DNA from: Typhlomys cinereus
Lineage: Eukaryota > Chordata > Mammalia > Rodentia > Platacanthomyidae
Assembly: GCA_023101885.1 (NCBI GenBank)
Contig: JALPQD010000635.1
Coordinates: 558,001 to 622,000, forward strand
Reading direction: 5' to 3'
Length of the DNA stretch: 64,000 bases
Below, piece by piece: positions 1 to 13,600 of the stretch. Numbering within the stretch: position 1 is the stretch's first letter; each line of letters opens with the position of its first letter. Under the pieces are notes generated by a model, which saw only the letters and a program-made list of their open reading frames with translations, did not search any database and was not told where the DNA came from. The position numbers and the translations under genes were made by a program.

Positions 1-1543
1 ATTCCAATATACTAAGGCATAAACAAACATTTTCACCATCATTCCACAGTTGTGGACATTTAGGTGGTCAAAAGTTTTGTTACTACAAATGTGTGTGATG
101 AACGTTCTTAAGTATACACGTGTATGTGTGTGTGTGTTTCTAGTGTTCTTAACATTGGTCGACCTATAAGATGAACCACAAAGGACTGAACAGATAGCTT
201 AGGGGTTAACTGAGCCTCACAAACAGAAGGTCCTTAGTTCTGATCCCAGGTTCCATGTAAAAACTCCAGGCAGAAATGGCGGTGGCCTGCACTTCCAGCC
301 CTGGTGGGCAGAGCCTGCAAAATCCCAGCACGAAGCAAAAAAGAAATAGAAGCAATCCAGGATGATTCCCAAAGTCACCTTTGGTTCTCCACAGGGACGC
401 ACAGTGCCTTTTCACACACACATACATACACACACAATAATAAAATAAAAGATGAACCATGAAGCCGTAGCATGTAAGAAGAGCACATACGTTTGAACTG
501 TGGTGTCTACCATCTTATCAATGACCTGAAAGATGGTCTCTGTGTCCTAAGAGCATGTGTTAGCTTGGAAACTAGCTTGTTATCCTTACCATGTCCAGCT
601 GGAAGAGCTGCAGGCTGTTTCCTCTGTGATCTTAAAGGCTGCTTTCTTTTGCACTGACATTTACAGTTCTGTCAGTTCTCAAAAAAATGCCACTCCTTGA
701 CAAACGACATGAGGATATTCAAGGATGTGAAGGCTTCTTCACACAAGATGGAAATTTGCTTTTAACCTACTGTGTAGTGAAGTTTTTCTTTGCCATTTTC
801 AGACCAAATGGCATTTTTCTGTCACATGTAGCCCCCTTACAAACAAAATCCCAGCAATATGCTTTCAGTGACGGGCCTTGTCCCTGTGAACTGGCTTGAT
901 TCTATTTCATTTGCACCTGGGGTTCAGAATTACTATTTTAGTGACTCCAGAGTGGCTTCTTGTGACATCAGAATGGAAGTAAAGGGCAGGTACCCAAGAT
1001 GAATCTCTTGCCAGTGAAGCTGAAATAACACTGCCCCATGTGGGGCCACCTGGCACCATCTCCACTAACCGTGTCGGAATGAGGCGGGGAAGTAACGGGC
1101 AGCACGTCAACATCTCTGCTGGTAGGAAATTCTGTCTTGGACGTATGTCATTTCATTTTAAAACACCATTTCCTTCCCAAGCCAAAACACCTGAAATGTG
1201 TCATTGACCCCATGGGATTCTGAGGATCTCGAGATCTACAAATAAAGCCCTGACCTTTCCAGTTGACCTTGTCTTGTTTACTCCCATGTCTACCCTATGT
1301 TTAATGTAGATAGAAGATAAAATTGTACTTTATTCTTGGCACTTTCTTGGAACCATGTGTCGATTAGTAGATAACCCATGCCTTCCAGCACCTTCCTTTA
1401 GCGGTGCACACTGGAGTGTGCCTGCTGCCGTGTTTACATGGGCACAGCGTGCACGCATGCTGCCCAGGCGATCCTGGTGCGCTTACACGCCGAAACCTGT
1501 GGTTCAGCTCCGTCCTTTTGACTGTCTGCATTTCCTGTCTCAG
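1..1543 (+). other. LRRFIP2: LRRFIP2 intron (partial)
   Basis: Intron leading to the exon at 1544. It contains one SINE (180-449). Otherwise I see no gene or clear repeat. Short open frames at 687-899 and 1364-1699 have no recognisable similarity. Confidence 0.7.
180..449 (+). mobile_element. B2-like tRNA-derived SINE, body type B
   Basis: The 5' tRNA-like part (gcttaggggttaac, then ccttagttctgatcccagg) is followed by a characteristic body (ggtggcctgcacttccag, gaagcaatccaggatgatt, cacctttggttctccacag) and a CA/TAAAA tail. A direct repeat agatgaacca is seen at about 169-178 and 450-459. Confidence 0.8.
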
Positions 1544-1612
1544 TCCATCGACGATGACACCGCAAGCATTGCTTCTTCTGATCGTGCCAGTCGTGGGCGA
1601 AGAGAGAGCGCG
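1544..1612 (+). CDS. LRRFIP2: LRRFIP2 coding exon a (69 bp)
   Basis: The exon is phase 0, 23 codons, preceded by a pyrimidine-rich tctcag acceptor and followed by gtgagc. It encodes [18 protein letters not shown] and a few further residues, a Ser/Asp-rich segment followed by RGRRES. It is the first LRRFIP2 exon in the window. Its serine-rich type is often alternatively spliced in this gene, so inclusion may be tissue-dependent (inference). Confidence 0.85.
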
Positions 1613-4600
1613 GTGAGCATGGTTTGCGTGTAAACACATACGGCTTAAAATGACCATGGTGTGTACTCTGTGAGATCTACTGAGAAGTGAGATTTGCATT
1701 GGACAAAATGAGCATTTTGCTTAAGTAAATGCAGTTGACATGAATAACTTTCTTTGCCATGTGGTCTTGAGGTGAGTCATAAGCTCATGTCACCTAAGTA
1801 CAAGCTTTCATTGACGGTCTTCACGTTGATCCTGCTGTTATGCGTACGAACTGTTCATTTCTCCAGCAGAAACGTCTTTCCTCCGTGGTATAGCACTTCT
1901 ATGGATGGATCGCGGTCATCTCTTGTCGCTTGCTTCCTCTGCAGTTGCACTTACGTTCAGCTGGTGCTCAGCCAGCTCACTAAGGCCTGTGACTTTTTAA
2001 GGACTATTCATGGCAAAGTAAACAAATTAAGTTCGGACAACTCTACCGTTTTCAGAGGCAGATGCTATATTACAATACAGAGGACAGAATTTCACATCAT
2101 TCTGAAAGGAAACTGGAAATTTTGCATAGTGTCAGTGATATTTTTGTTGTATTTAAGGGACTGATGTGGAAATAACATTGTACAGAACAGTCAGCTTCGA
2201 GCTAGAACAAAGAGAACTGCAAAGCCATAATTCCTTCCAAAAAAACAGTAGGCCATTGAATGCAAGTCGCACTTTGTGACAGACTGTAAACCCAAAGGTT
2301 TCACAGAGAAAGGGAATGCCAGATGTTTGTGTGAGAGCTGTAGCCAGAAGTGTATTTATCTTCTTGAAGCCAGCGACCCCAGCCATTCAGTTAATGTGCA
2401 TGCTCAGCCCGGAAGGAGAAAGAAAAGCACTAGGAGAGGTGGGGGCTGTGGCTGGTGGCCTGGCCTGGCCTCCTACAGCCCCCTAACAGGCTCTTTGAAG
2501 TGGACATGTTAATGCCAGTGTGCTCTGTTGTCACACTCAGTGTATGGAGCCAATGAATGACTGACTGTGTGAAAAGTACCTTAAAACTCCAAGGCAGTAG
2601 GTGTTATAACTACTGTTATAAATCCAAGTTGTAACACTGCTTTGTGATGAAGTATCATTGCTTAATTGTATTGGCCTTTAGTGAATGTTGTACTTTTTAA
2701 AGATTATTTTGCCTCTGGATGGATCTCTGAGTCCTTTTGGAGAAGAGTTATGAGTGAAGTATTTTCCTGATCTGCTGGGTGTTTAGGGAGCATGTGTGCA
2801 CATGGAGCCCTGTGCTTCACAGCAGTGATGATGTGTTAAACCGAGGAGAGCACATTCCTTGTGAAGCCTACGGCCTAGTGTGTGAGAGAGACAGAAGTGA
2901 ATAAAGAAAGGAATGAAAAGAACGAAACCTCGGGGTCGTGAGAAAAGCAGGCGGTGTGGTAGAGAGTGGGGTAGCAGTGTGTGGGTGCCCTTTAGCAGAG
3001 CGTGGGAGGCAGGGAGCCCACGGAGAGGGTCTGCTGTTCGGAGATGGAGGAAGTTTTCCAAGCCAGTTTCCGGGTCTAGGAGAAGAGCAAGGGCGGGGCT
3101 GTGCTTCTCTTCTTTATTTTGTCCCAGCACTCCTGGTTTTACAGACTGTGGTTGTGGGGTGATTCTAGGAGTCTGTATGTATCCGAGCTCTTGTGTTCGA
3201 AGCAGCTGAAGATTGAAACCAGAGCACGCATAGAGGATTAAGGCAGAGTTCACTAGAGGAGAGAACGGAACTCTGGGACTCTGGACGTGGAGTGCCGTGA
3301 GGGGCTGGGGTGCTGTCTAATGGCTGCCAGGGTCAGGTATATTTGTGTTCTCAGGTAAGGCCGAGAAAGATGGCTTTTCCCCATTGGTTAGCTCCGGTTT
3401 TTGTAAACCTGATGGAGCTTTTTGATCCTCTACATCTCATTGGTCTGTTCACTGTAGGCTCAACCCAATCTTTTGGTGGGGCTGGAGATCAAGTTGTTTC
3501 TTTGATGGGCTTAGCTGATTTAATATGGGGAGCTCATCTCCACTATGACTAGAAAGAAATTGTGAAAATCGAGTATCACCAGAGTCCATAGCCGTAATGA
3601 ATTAAAAACGCTGCGAAATGCAGTGGCGGTGTCAGGAAGCAGCATCTTGGCGTGTCCCCTGCGCCTGCCGCTGCCAGGCAGCACGTGTTCAGTAGCCAGG
3701 CTGGAGGCGAGAGCAGCGAGCCGCCTAGGAGCTGTGCTTTCCAGTGAGCACCTCCTTTCTGTGGTTTGAAGTAGGCGAATTCCAAGTTTCCTCACTTGTG
3801 GTACTTTGCCTTACATTTAATTTAACTAAGCAGGCATTTTCTCTCCATTAGCCAATGATCTAGTCTTTTTCTTGTCTTTTCTTAACTTTTAATCTTCTTT
3901 TCTGGCTGAAAGGTTTCCACTGCTGATTATTTTAGTCGCTCCAATCGTAGAGGGAGTGTCGTCTCTGAGGTGGATGACACCGGCATCCCAGATTTGAGCA
4001 GCGTGAGTGTCTTGCATGGGGTCATTCTGTGTCTCAGGAGTGTCACTAACATCCTACCAGTAGCTATTTTTAAAATTAAGAGCTTAATTTGCTTCTCAAA
4101 GTATTTATTTGAACATACTAGCACAAAATGTGGTTATTTTAGAATGTATTTACTAATAAGTTCCTAAATTTTTTTCTGTAAAATTTTTCTCATAGAATTC
4201 ATCAATAGTCAGTATAATGTGAATTTTGTTTTATTTTTTCTTACTTCCCATCCCTGTCCTTTGTAGATACTTAGAGCTCTTCCAACACATCATAGTTCTC
4301 TAAGAGGCTCAGTGTGCAGATCACCCTGCACCTGCTACGCCTACTTCCAACACCCAGTAAAACAAAAGAGGGATTTCCTCAACACCAGGGCATCTCAGCC
4401 CATACTCAGATGCTTCTCCTCGGCCTTGTGGTTTTGGACTTTAAAAGTTGGGTAATAATAAAACATGTTACTTAGTAAAGTGCCACTAATTCTCATTAAC
4501 TGGAGAAAAAAGCTGAAAAGGTTTTAAACACTGTTTTGAAGTAGCTTGCCTCCTACAGAGTGCCTGTCACTGCATCCCGCCCACTGCATCCGCCCACTGC

Positions 4601-7600
4601 ATCCGCCCACTGCATCCCGCCCACTGCATCCGCCCACTGCATCCCGCCCACTGCATCCGCTCACTGCATCCCGGCCACTGCATCCCATCCACTGCATCCC
4701 GCCCACTGCATCCGGCCACTGCATCCTGGCCACTGCTTCCCTCCCATTGCATCCTGGCCACTGTATCTGTCCACTGCTTCCCGCCCACTGCATCCTGGCC
4801 ACTGTATCCGTCCACTGCATCCCATCCACTGCTTCCTGCCCACTGCATCCTGGCCACTGTATCTGTCCACTGCATCCCGCCCACTGCTTCCCGCCCACTG
4901 CTTCCTGTCTACTGCTTTCCATACACTGCATCCCATACAGTACTTCCTTCCCACTGTGTCCCATGCGCTGCTTCCCATGCACTGGAAATGGCGTGGAAAC
5001 TCAGCAGAGGCACCCTGCGCAGGGCAGATTGCTGAGGTCCTGGTGGGCACAGTGTTGTTTTGGCCACAGACAACCCTGTCCTGATGGTGCTTGGGAAGGG
5101 ATGAGAGGCAGCATTTTTCTGGCAATGCAGAGACCATTATTGCAATTTATGTACCATGTTAAACAGATACTTTAATATCTGGAGTGTTTTAATCCTAGAA
5201 AATAATTTTAAGTGGTTCATAGTATTCTAGATATTTGGTCCTCATATTTGTGTGTGCTGTAGTCTTGTTTGCCATAGGTCAAATCAAGGACTGTATGTAC
5301 TGTGATTTCCCATTTGTTCCTCTGAGATAAAACCCCTTTTATTAACCAGCTAGTATTTTCTGTAGGTATTGATGATCGAGTTTACTGCGTGTTCCTGTTC
5401 CCTTGACAAATTTTGTTTCTGTCACCCTCCAGTTCCTGATGTCCAAATCTGTGGTTATGTCCTCCTAACATTTCTTTTTTGGCAATTAGTAATCCAACAG
5501 AAATGAAAAAGTTTCCTTCCTACTGCCTTTACTAATTAAATAGCGCTTTAATGAATGCAAGAGTCTGTAGAACAAGGATTTGCAAGTCTTCTCATTATTT
5601 TATGCCTGCTGCCTTTGACTTTTCTATTTAAATGGCTATGTGAGTGGCTACTAAGTGGCTTTAATTTTGCCTTTTAGGAAGCTTAAAGTATTTACAATGC
5701 AAACAAATAAGGTTCTCTCTTTCTCCGTGCACTGAATAGATGGAAAAGGGACCTGGTTGGGTAGGTCCTTTCCTGTGCCCCAGCCCTGCCTTTTAAAGCT
5801 GCCGTCAGCTACCACGTGGTGGGCCACACGCGCTCACAGGCTGCTGGTCACTGTCCTGTGGCCGGGCGTGTGGGCCTGCAGTCTACGCAGCCGTGGTGGC
5901 CGCAGCCTCGTCCTGCTTCCTGGGCCTCACTTCTGTGTGTAGATCAGGCTACAACACCGGACAAGTGCAAGTGTGGTAAATGCTGCTCATTGCTAATTGC
6001 ACCCATTTCTGAAGGAAACCCTCAGCCAGATTCATTTTCGGAAGTGATTAAAGTTGATCATTTTCTTCACCTCTGTTGTTAAGGAATCAGACCTCTCTTC
6101 TGTTTTTTTTTTGGGGGGGGATGTCAGTTTTTTCCCAAACAATTTTTGGGTAGCTTTGACAACCTGGGCCGAGCACTTCTAACACAGGAGTCCCACGTCT
6201 GAACTGTTACAGAATGTGGAAGGTGAGCACGCCACGATGCTGCAGCCCTCACGACGGGTGAATGGCAGCCAGCACTCGGCATGCTGAGATGATTGTATGA
6301 AATCAGCTTCCACCGAGGCATATGAGGGGTGAAATAGAGGTGAATTCCTGTTTAGGCTTGGGTTCCTCTCCCGAGATACCTCAGTGCGTTTATTTCCAGG
6401 CCTAGAAAATGTCCCAGATCTGGAGCACTTCTGTTCCCAAGTACCTCAGACAAGAGGTTTGCAACTTGCGTCTGTAAATTAGAGGTTAGCAGAAGGTTGG
6501 TTTCTAATGTCTGCGCGGAGCGAACGCCAGCCTAACGCTGCACTGCAGCGTGTGTGAGCCGCAGCACATCTAAGCCAGGGAGACCCCAGCATCGGGGCGC
6601 CGTAGCATTAGCTCGTCATCGCGAGGCACTTCCACAGACTCCCGACCATTGCAGGAGGCCTCAGAAGGAAGGACCAAGGAATCCCCGGCCAGGTCACTGC
6701 AGCCAAAGTAACCGGACTGCGGCATAGCTGCTCTCGGCTCTTTGTGCTGGCTTAACAATCCCTGGGGTTTGGCGCGTGACCAGATGGGGTTGCGACAGCA
6801 GGTATCTGTCAGAACACAGCAAACACAGCGGACTCATCCCTGGGATGGCCTGATTCTGTGGCGCAGCTTCGGAAATGTAAGAGTGCTCCAAGGTGGCGGC
6901 CTCTTGAAAGTGGGTAGGTTTGGGGGTCACTTCTGTAAGAGAGCGACAGAGAGATGAAGAAGCATTTCAAGTAGACTGACGATATTTTAATTTGAATGCT
7001 TCTTGTTTCTCTCTTTAACTGACTAGCAGATGGGAGTTGGGAAATATACAGGAAAATAAGGCAGTTTAAAGTTCAAAGAATAGCATATTCAGCATTAGGC
7101 AATGCATTTTACTAGTATAGATCTGAGGGATGATTCTTCTCTCTTATAGTAGTAACTGGCAGTTTAAAATCTCAACTACAGTCATTGCTTGCTTGTTGTA
7201 AAACATTTCTTATATTGTTTTGGGTAGATCTAAATAAATGAAAATAGATTTATTTTTGGAACCATTTGAAAGCAGAAAGTAGCAAAAAAGTTAAATATCA
7301 AAACCAGTATTTATATTATTGATACAGTATTTATTAAGTAGAAAGAATTTATAAAAATATACACTAATAGTGCAGGCTAATAAAAACACATTAATAAAAA
7401 TATATTAAAAATCTTTTAGATAGGGTGACGTCATCTGAGCAAATCCAGAACTAGTGACATTTTGGATTTTGTGAATGACTGAGGAAGGTTTTTACAGCCG
7501 CTCTATAGAGAGGTCTGGGAAGCTGGGTCTTGGAGGTCAGGACCTGGAGTATTATTTTCACTTAGTTAAACCTGTCACATACCAGCAAATAATGAAACAC

Positions 7601-10600
7601 TGCAATTGATGAGATTGGTATTTGTATCCAGCTGTGGCATTTAGTAATTGTTTAGCCATCAGCAAAGTTTTTCATCTCTGGATTTTTTTCCCTTGGCTTT
7701 TATAGTTTTGCATTAGATTTTTAGGTGCCTTCCTCCTTGAAAAACCTCAAAGGCTTATCAGCAGAAACTTAGTTCGCTTCCTTATGGCCTATGCAGAGGG
7801 TGCCACCATGAAGCCATTCAAACCAGTTAGGGAGTCTGTGAGTGCAGCTGGGGTGCAACACAGTTGTTTATCCAGGGGATCCTTGTATGCGAGGTGCTGG
7901 TCTTTGTTCTAAGGATACACAGAATAGCTTAGGTATAAGTTTGTGCTACCAAGAGAAAGCAGACAGTAAACACATGGTTAAGTATCATATTGTCAGGATA
8001 TAATAAGTGCTGTGAAGAAAATTGAATTACTCACAAAACATTGAGACTTGATAAGGGGTAAAAGGAGATGTAGAATGTATCTGGAACACTGTTAGTTAGG
8101 GTTTTTAAACACTTGAGATTGATTTCCCTGGGTGATGGTAGATCAGAGAACAGCACGGTCAGGAGAGGCCCATTTCTCATACTCTATGCTGTTTGAGTTT
8201 GCCTTGTGTGCATGTATTAATTTCTTAAAAAGCAAAATATTGCTAATGATGTGAGGAATATAATGCATTGATATGTTTAATGTGATTTAGGCTAATCTGG
8301 ACTTTTGTGATTATGTGTGCAACTAATCTCATCTTTGTGTTCTGGGTCCTAATGATGATTAAAATTTTTTGTATTGACATTTACAGTGCTGAAACTTAAG
8401 TTTATGTCATAGTTTTTTTTCGATGTGTTTGAAATGTTGTGAGAAGGAAGCTAAAGGCTTCCAAACTTTGTGGCAGATGCAGCCTGAGTCTTGCCTTCTT
8501 CCATAAGCTGAGTGGAAAGTTCTTGGTACTTCGTCATCACTTTTATTTCAGTTTTAACGTTTGCTTTTTAGGTTACAGACATCCTTGAACTTGGGAAATT
8601 CCAATGAGATTACTCTTTTTCCCCTAATACAAAAATTAGCAGGCTAAACATATTTTCTGATTTTTATCTCCTTTTTTTCCTAGTTGGATGAAAAATCGGA
8701 CAAACAGTATGCTGAAAATTATACAAGGGTGAGTATGGAAGCTCCGGAGAGAGTTGTCTGGAGGTCACTTCAGCTGGCCCGTGTGACTGTCGTCCTTTGC
8801 TTCGCGGTCATTGCTCTCAGCCGTCATCCCCCCTTTACTGCTTCCTGCCCGTGACCTCTCAGAATTCCTCTGCCGTTACATCATGTGAAAGCCGGGGAAG
8901 AGCAGAGGCTGCATTTCACTTCGAGGGTGCCCCCTCCTCGCTCGGGCTGCTCTTGAGTCCCACTCTGTAGAAACTGACCTCCAGAAGCCATTTCCGCTGA
9001 AGATGGTGTCAGGATGGGGGTCTGGGAGCTTCCTGAAGTCCAGTAGCTCCTCCTTTCTGGGGGTTGCTTTTGAAAGTGTGTTTGAAAGTCAGTTAGGGAA
9101 ATGATCTGTTGGGTTCATTTTATGTTATACCCGAGAACGGTCAACTGGTCTATGGAAATACAGTGAAGGTCAGAGCTCTAAGCCTTTAGAAGTTTAAATG
9201 TCTTATAGCCTATGAAAAAATTTTTTTAAAAAATCAACATGCAATGTAATTTTTTGTTGTTTTTTAGTTTGTTTGTTTGTTTGGTTTTGTCGTGTTGTGT
9301 TGCCTACCATGTAGTCCAGGCTGGCCCAACCCCCCTGCCTTAGTCTCTGCTGGGATTGCAGGCATGCACCGCCATGCTTGGCTGAAAAATTATTAACGTG
9401 ATATATATTTCACTTGTTTTCAACACTAAGCCTTCAAAATTTGGTTTATATTTTGTACTTACGTCTTGACTTGGATTAACACATCTCAAGTGTTATCCAC
9501 ATGTCTCTTGACTAGCATACTGGGTTGCAGAGGTCTCTGCTGTCAGAAGCATTCTTGAGAGAAGAGTATTATAAAGTTACAGTGATGCATGCTGTTGCTC
9601 TCTTAGCTGCAAGCAGAATCTTCATCTGGATCAACAGAGAAGAAGAGACTCTTAAAGCAGTTTTAGTAACTGAATAGGGAAGTATTAGCAGGTCAGTTAT
9701 AGAGTTCTAAAACTTCTCCAAGATAATCTAACATTAGCTCTCCTGACAGGTCTTTGAGTAAGTATGCAGAGATAAACTTGAATATAAATCACTCCCATAA
9801 GAGCTAATTCTGTTTTGGATTTCGAATTCCAGGGTTTGATATAACGCGTGAGTCAGTGCGGTGGGGCGTTGTACTGCCGGCCTCTTCTGGATGCTTCCTT
9901 TCCCCAGGCCAGTGAATCGTGCTTGGAGCATCTGCACCGCGCGTCATTGTGTGCATCTGAGCTCTGTCTGCTGCTGCCACCCTGCCCCATGCCTGGTGTT
10001 CATAGCAAACATTTTTAAAGAAACAAGATTAACATGTGTTTTACTTCTCTTTCCAGCCGTCATCTCGAAATTCTGCCTCCGCAACAACCCCTCTAAGTGG
10101 AAACTCATCCAGGCGAGGGAGTGGGGACACCAGCAGCTTAATAGACCCGGACACCTCATTAAGTGAATTACGGGTAAAACCTAGCTTCTGGCCTGCAAGG
10201 CAGTGTTTGTAGTTCAGTAGACCTTTCGGCATTATTGTGACAGCAGGAACAAAGAATGTGATTTGTAGAAAAGAACGATTCGAACAGCTCAGAAATTCTG
10301 CATGAATTTCTCAGAGCCCCAAAGGAAGGAGCTCAGGTGTTCTTTTCTCTGTTCTCTCTCCTGAAAGTGTGTTGGTATTGGAATGAATTCTACCATTGCC
10401 AAAAAGTTTTGTCATGTATATGAAATTCTTTCAGAATAAGTTTGCCATATTTTAAATGGAAAATATTCGTATTTGCAAAGAACTATAATTATTAGTTTTA
10501 TGGGCCGTTATCTTATTACTTAGTTGATTAAATATAGTTATCTTAGTTTTTTCATAGTAATAAAAATATAATGCTTGGCTAATAGAAATACCTGAGAAAA

Positions 10601-13600
10601 TGAAAAGCAATACTTTCATCTGGAAGATAAAAACTTTTTTTAAAGATATCTTTGTTTATTTTTAAAATATTTATTTGCGAGAGCAAAAGAGAGAGAGCAC
10701 GCACATGAAGGCCATGATGCTCAACTTCCAGTTGTCTCCGCCACCTTGTGGCTTCCAGGGATCGAACTCAGGTTACAGATCTGCAGTCAGGCACCTTACA
10801 CAGTGAACTGTCTTGCGGGTCCCAAAGTCCCAAACTTGACTGTCTGCTGCTTGAACTGCTGACTGCGAGAACGGATCGAGGTCCTGAGAACCTTCCTTCC
10901 CTCCTTCAAAGTGTTTTACACACTTGGCTCTGAGCAAAAACACATCTGGCCTCATCTGTCTCATTGAGAAGATAGAGTGACCCAAAGCTGCTCCGCCCTC
11001 GATGTGACACAGTGACAGGAAGGACAGGTCTGAGTCGAGTCAGAAAGGAAGGACGAGATCGCAGAAGCCGCCTTGGAGAAGGCACGCTCAGAGCTAAGAC
11101 TTGAAGGGAGCCTAAAAATTAATAAAGCGAGGAAGCTGAAGGGAGACATTCCAGCCGGATTCAGAGAACCGGAGCGTTATCTGTGCGGCCCAGCGAGAAG
11201 GAAGGAGCAGTTGCGCTTGAACGACAGAGCAAGGGGTCGACTCCCAAGCTGTCTAGAGGAATTCACGTTACTCAGGCAGCTGTCCTGAGCTAAGCAGAAA
11301 AGCAATATTGCAAATACCGATTTTGCAAATGTAAAAAATTGGTTCAGATTCTTAAAAGTAACTGTGGCCCCAGTTAGGAGGCAGCCCAACTCTCAGGGAA
11401 GAAAATGCAAGAACCTCTCTCTGACGTGAGTCTAAGCCCAGCACAGAGGCAGAAGGTTCTGAGCAGACTTCCGCTCTCTGAAAGTTGTGGCTGCGGCATG
11501 TCCGTGTGCTGGCTTAGCCTCTGGAGATGGGGGGGGGGCAGCCTCGCTCAGTGCCTGAGGCAACAGAGATGAGCCTGGAACAGCGGCACAGGAGAACCGG
11601 CCCAGACCACTGTGGCCGGCGGTGAATGTCGGCGTTTATTGAGCACTTACAGTTTCCTGTGTCCAAGTGCTGGGGGTACAGAGTTGAATAAGGCAAGTTT
11701 TGCCTCCAGATGCCACAACCAAGGAAATAAAAGTCCACAGAGACAGCTCCTCAGGCCTCAGCCTGCTGGCCCTGGCCTTAGCCTGCTCGTAGAGACAGCT
11801 CCTCCCGCCCTTTATAGCCTCCTTGAAGGAGAATTTGGCATCTTAGCACTAGCTTCTGATGGGTCCCCCAGTCAATGTCTGTTGAACATATCAGTGAGCA
11901 GCAGACACTTCCCACACAGAGAACGAGCTAGGCAGGGAAAGCCCCACCTACATCAGAGGTCAGGCGCTGCTTCTCGTGGCTGCTACGGGAAAGCAGCAGT
12001 ATTTATTTTCCATTTAAATTTGGCCTGCTTTACCTCTAATAAAAAGGATTATGGGAACATTTGGAACAAATTATTTTCTCATCGCAAGACACAGCATCTT
12101 ATTTAATGTTATATTCACAATATTTGTGTTTAACTTCCTTCCCTTTTTTCAAACTGTGATCAGCAAGCAAGTAATTTGGAAGGGACTCTGTTTATGTGCT
12201 GCACACTGCACTAGGCGTACTTTACATTTATGCATGGATAATGAAACGTGCTTCCCGCTAACTTACTGTTCATTTACCAGTTGCAAGTAAATCCTTGTAC
12301 TAAAAATTACCTATGATTTTATAGAATGTAAAATGTCGTACTTCAAAATGCTTTCCATATGTATTGGCCTGCCCCCACTCGCTAATGCTGTTTCCAGCAG
12401 AATTCAGTGCCAAGAAAATATTTGACATGAGATCCAACTGTGAACGTCACTGTTTGCCCCTTGCAGTGGTTTGCAGTGGGAGTTGCACTTTTGTTTGGAC
12501 TTCTCTGATTTTCGTCAAATGTACAAAACCAAGTAGAATTTCCATCTGATTCCTTTTCGCCTTAAGATACGTTTGTGGATGGTTCGTGCAATGATTCATT
12601 CCTATGTCCTGCAGGATATCTTTGACCTAAAGGACCAGATACATGATGTAGAAGGGAGATACATGCAGGGACTTAAGGAACTGAAGGTACAGGACTCACC
12701 GTGCAGCCCAAGCATGCTCTGTATGCACAGTTGTGGGTGATGGTTGCACGGGTTCTGTTCATCCGCTGCACATGGCTTTACTAACAGTGTTTGTCTTTCG
12801 AGCATGTGCTTAACCTGCAAAGCACAAGAAAGGGGTACTTCCACCTTTGCTTATGTTTACATGTTGAGGGCGGGTTTGGGGTCAGCAGAAAAGATTATAG
12901 CTCATGGTTCTTGTTTTTTTGTTTTTAAAGGATAAGCTCTCTCTGTGTAGCCAGGTCACTCGTTCATGTGGCAGCGTTTGCCTCGCGCAGACAGCATACG
13001 TAAGGTGTGCACTTTACCCAGAAAGCACCCAGAAGGACTACTGAAAACACCGGCGATCACAAAGATCCTGGTGATTCTGTGAAGGACTACACTTGTGAAG
13101 CTACTAGATAGCTTACTTGATACCCTGATGAAATGGCAGCCGTAAATAGAGGAGCTTAGGAAGTCTGCTCCCAGAGAGTGGGTGCTCTCCAGCCAAGGAG
13201 CACAGGACCAGGCCAGGTGGCTCCGCCCATGAGAGCCACCTGCACAGGCCTGGTGACCTGTTGGATCCTGGATCCCACGAGGTGGCAGGAGAGGCCCCCT
13301 CCTCGGTGCTCCTCTGACCTCCGCGCGCACACGAATGAATGAATGGATGGAAGCTGCACGAGTGTGCGTAGACACATAAATAACTAGGAGAAGGTGGAAG
13401 GTCCTGTCCCCCCCCACTGGCGCCTCTGGAGGAAGCACGGTCAAAGATCTCACTCTGTCTCTTTTTTCTCTCAATGAAAATCTTGCCATATTTTTGCTTA
13501 ATTATTTTTAATAAAACATTGTTAGCTGGTGGACAGCATTTAGGAATCATTAGAACATGGTTTTCAAACCTAGTGTTAAACAGCCCCGGGAAAACTTAAT

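Noticed and set aside
4524..5175. Open frames of 105-209 codons on both strands
   Set aside because: They follow the 13-bp minisatellite and have no similarity to known proteins.
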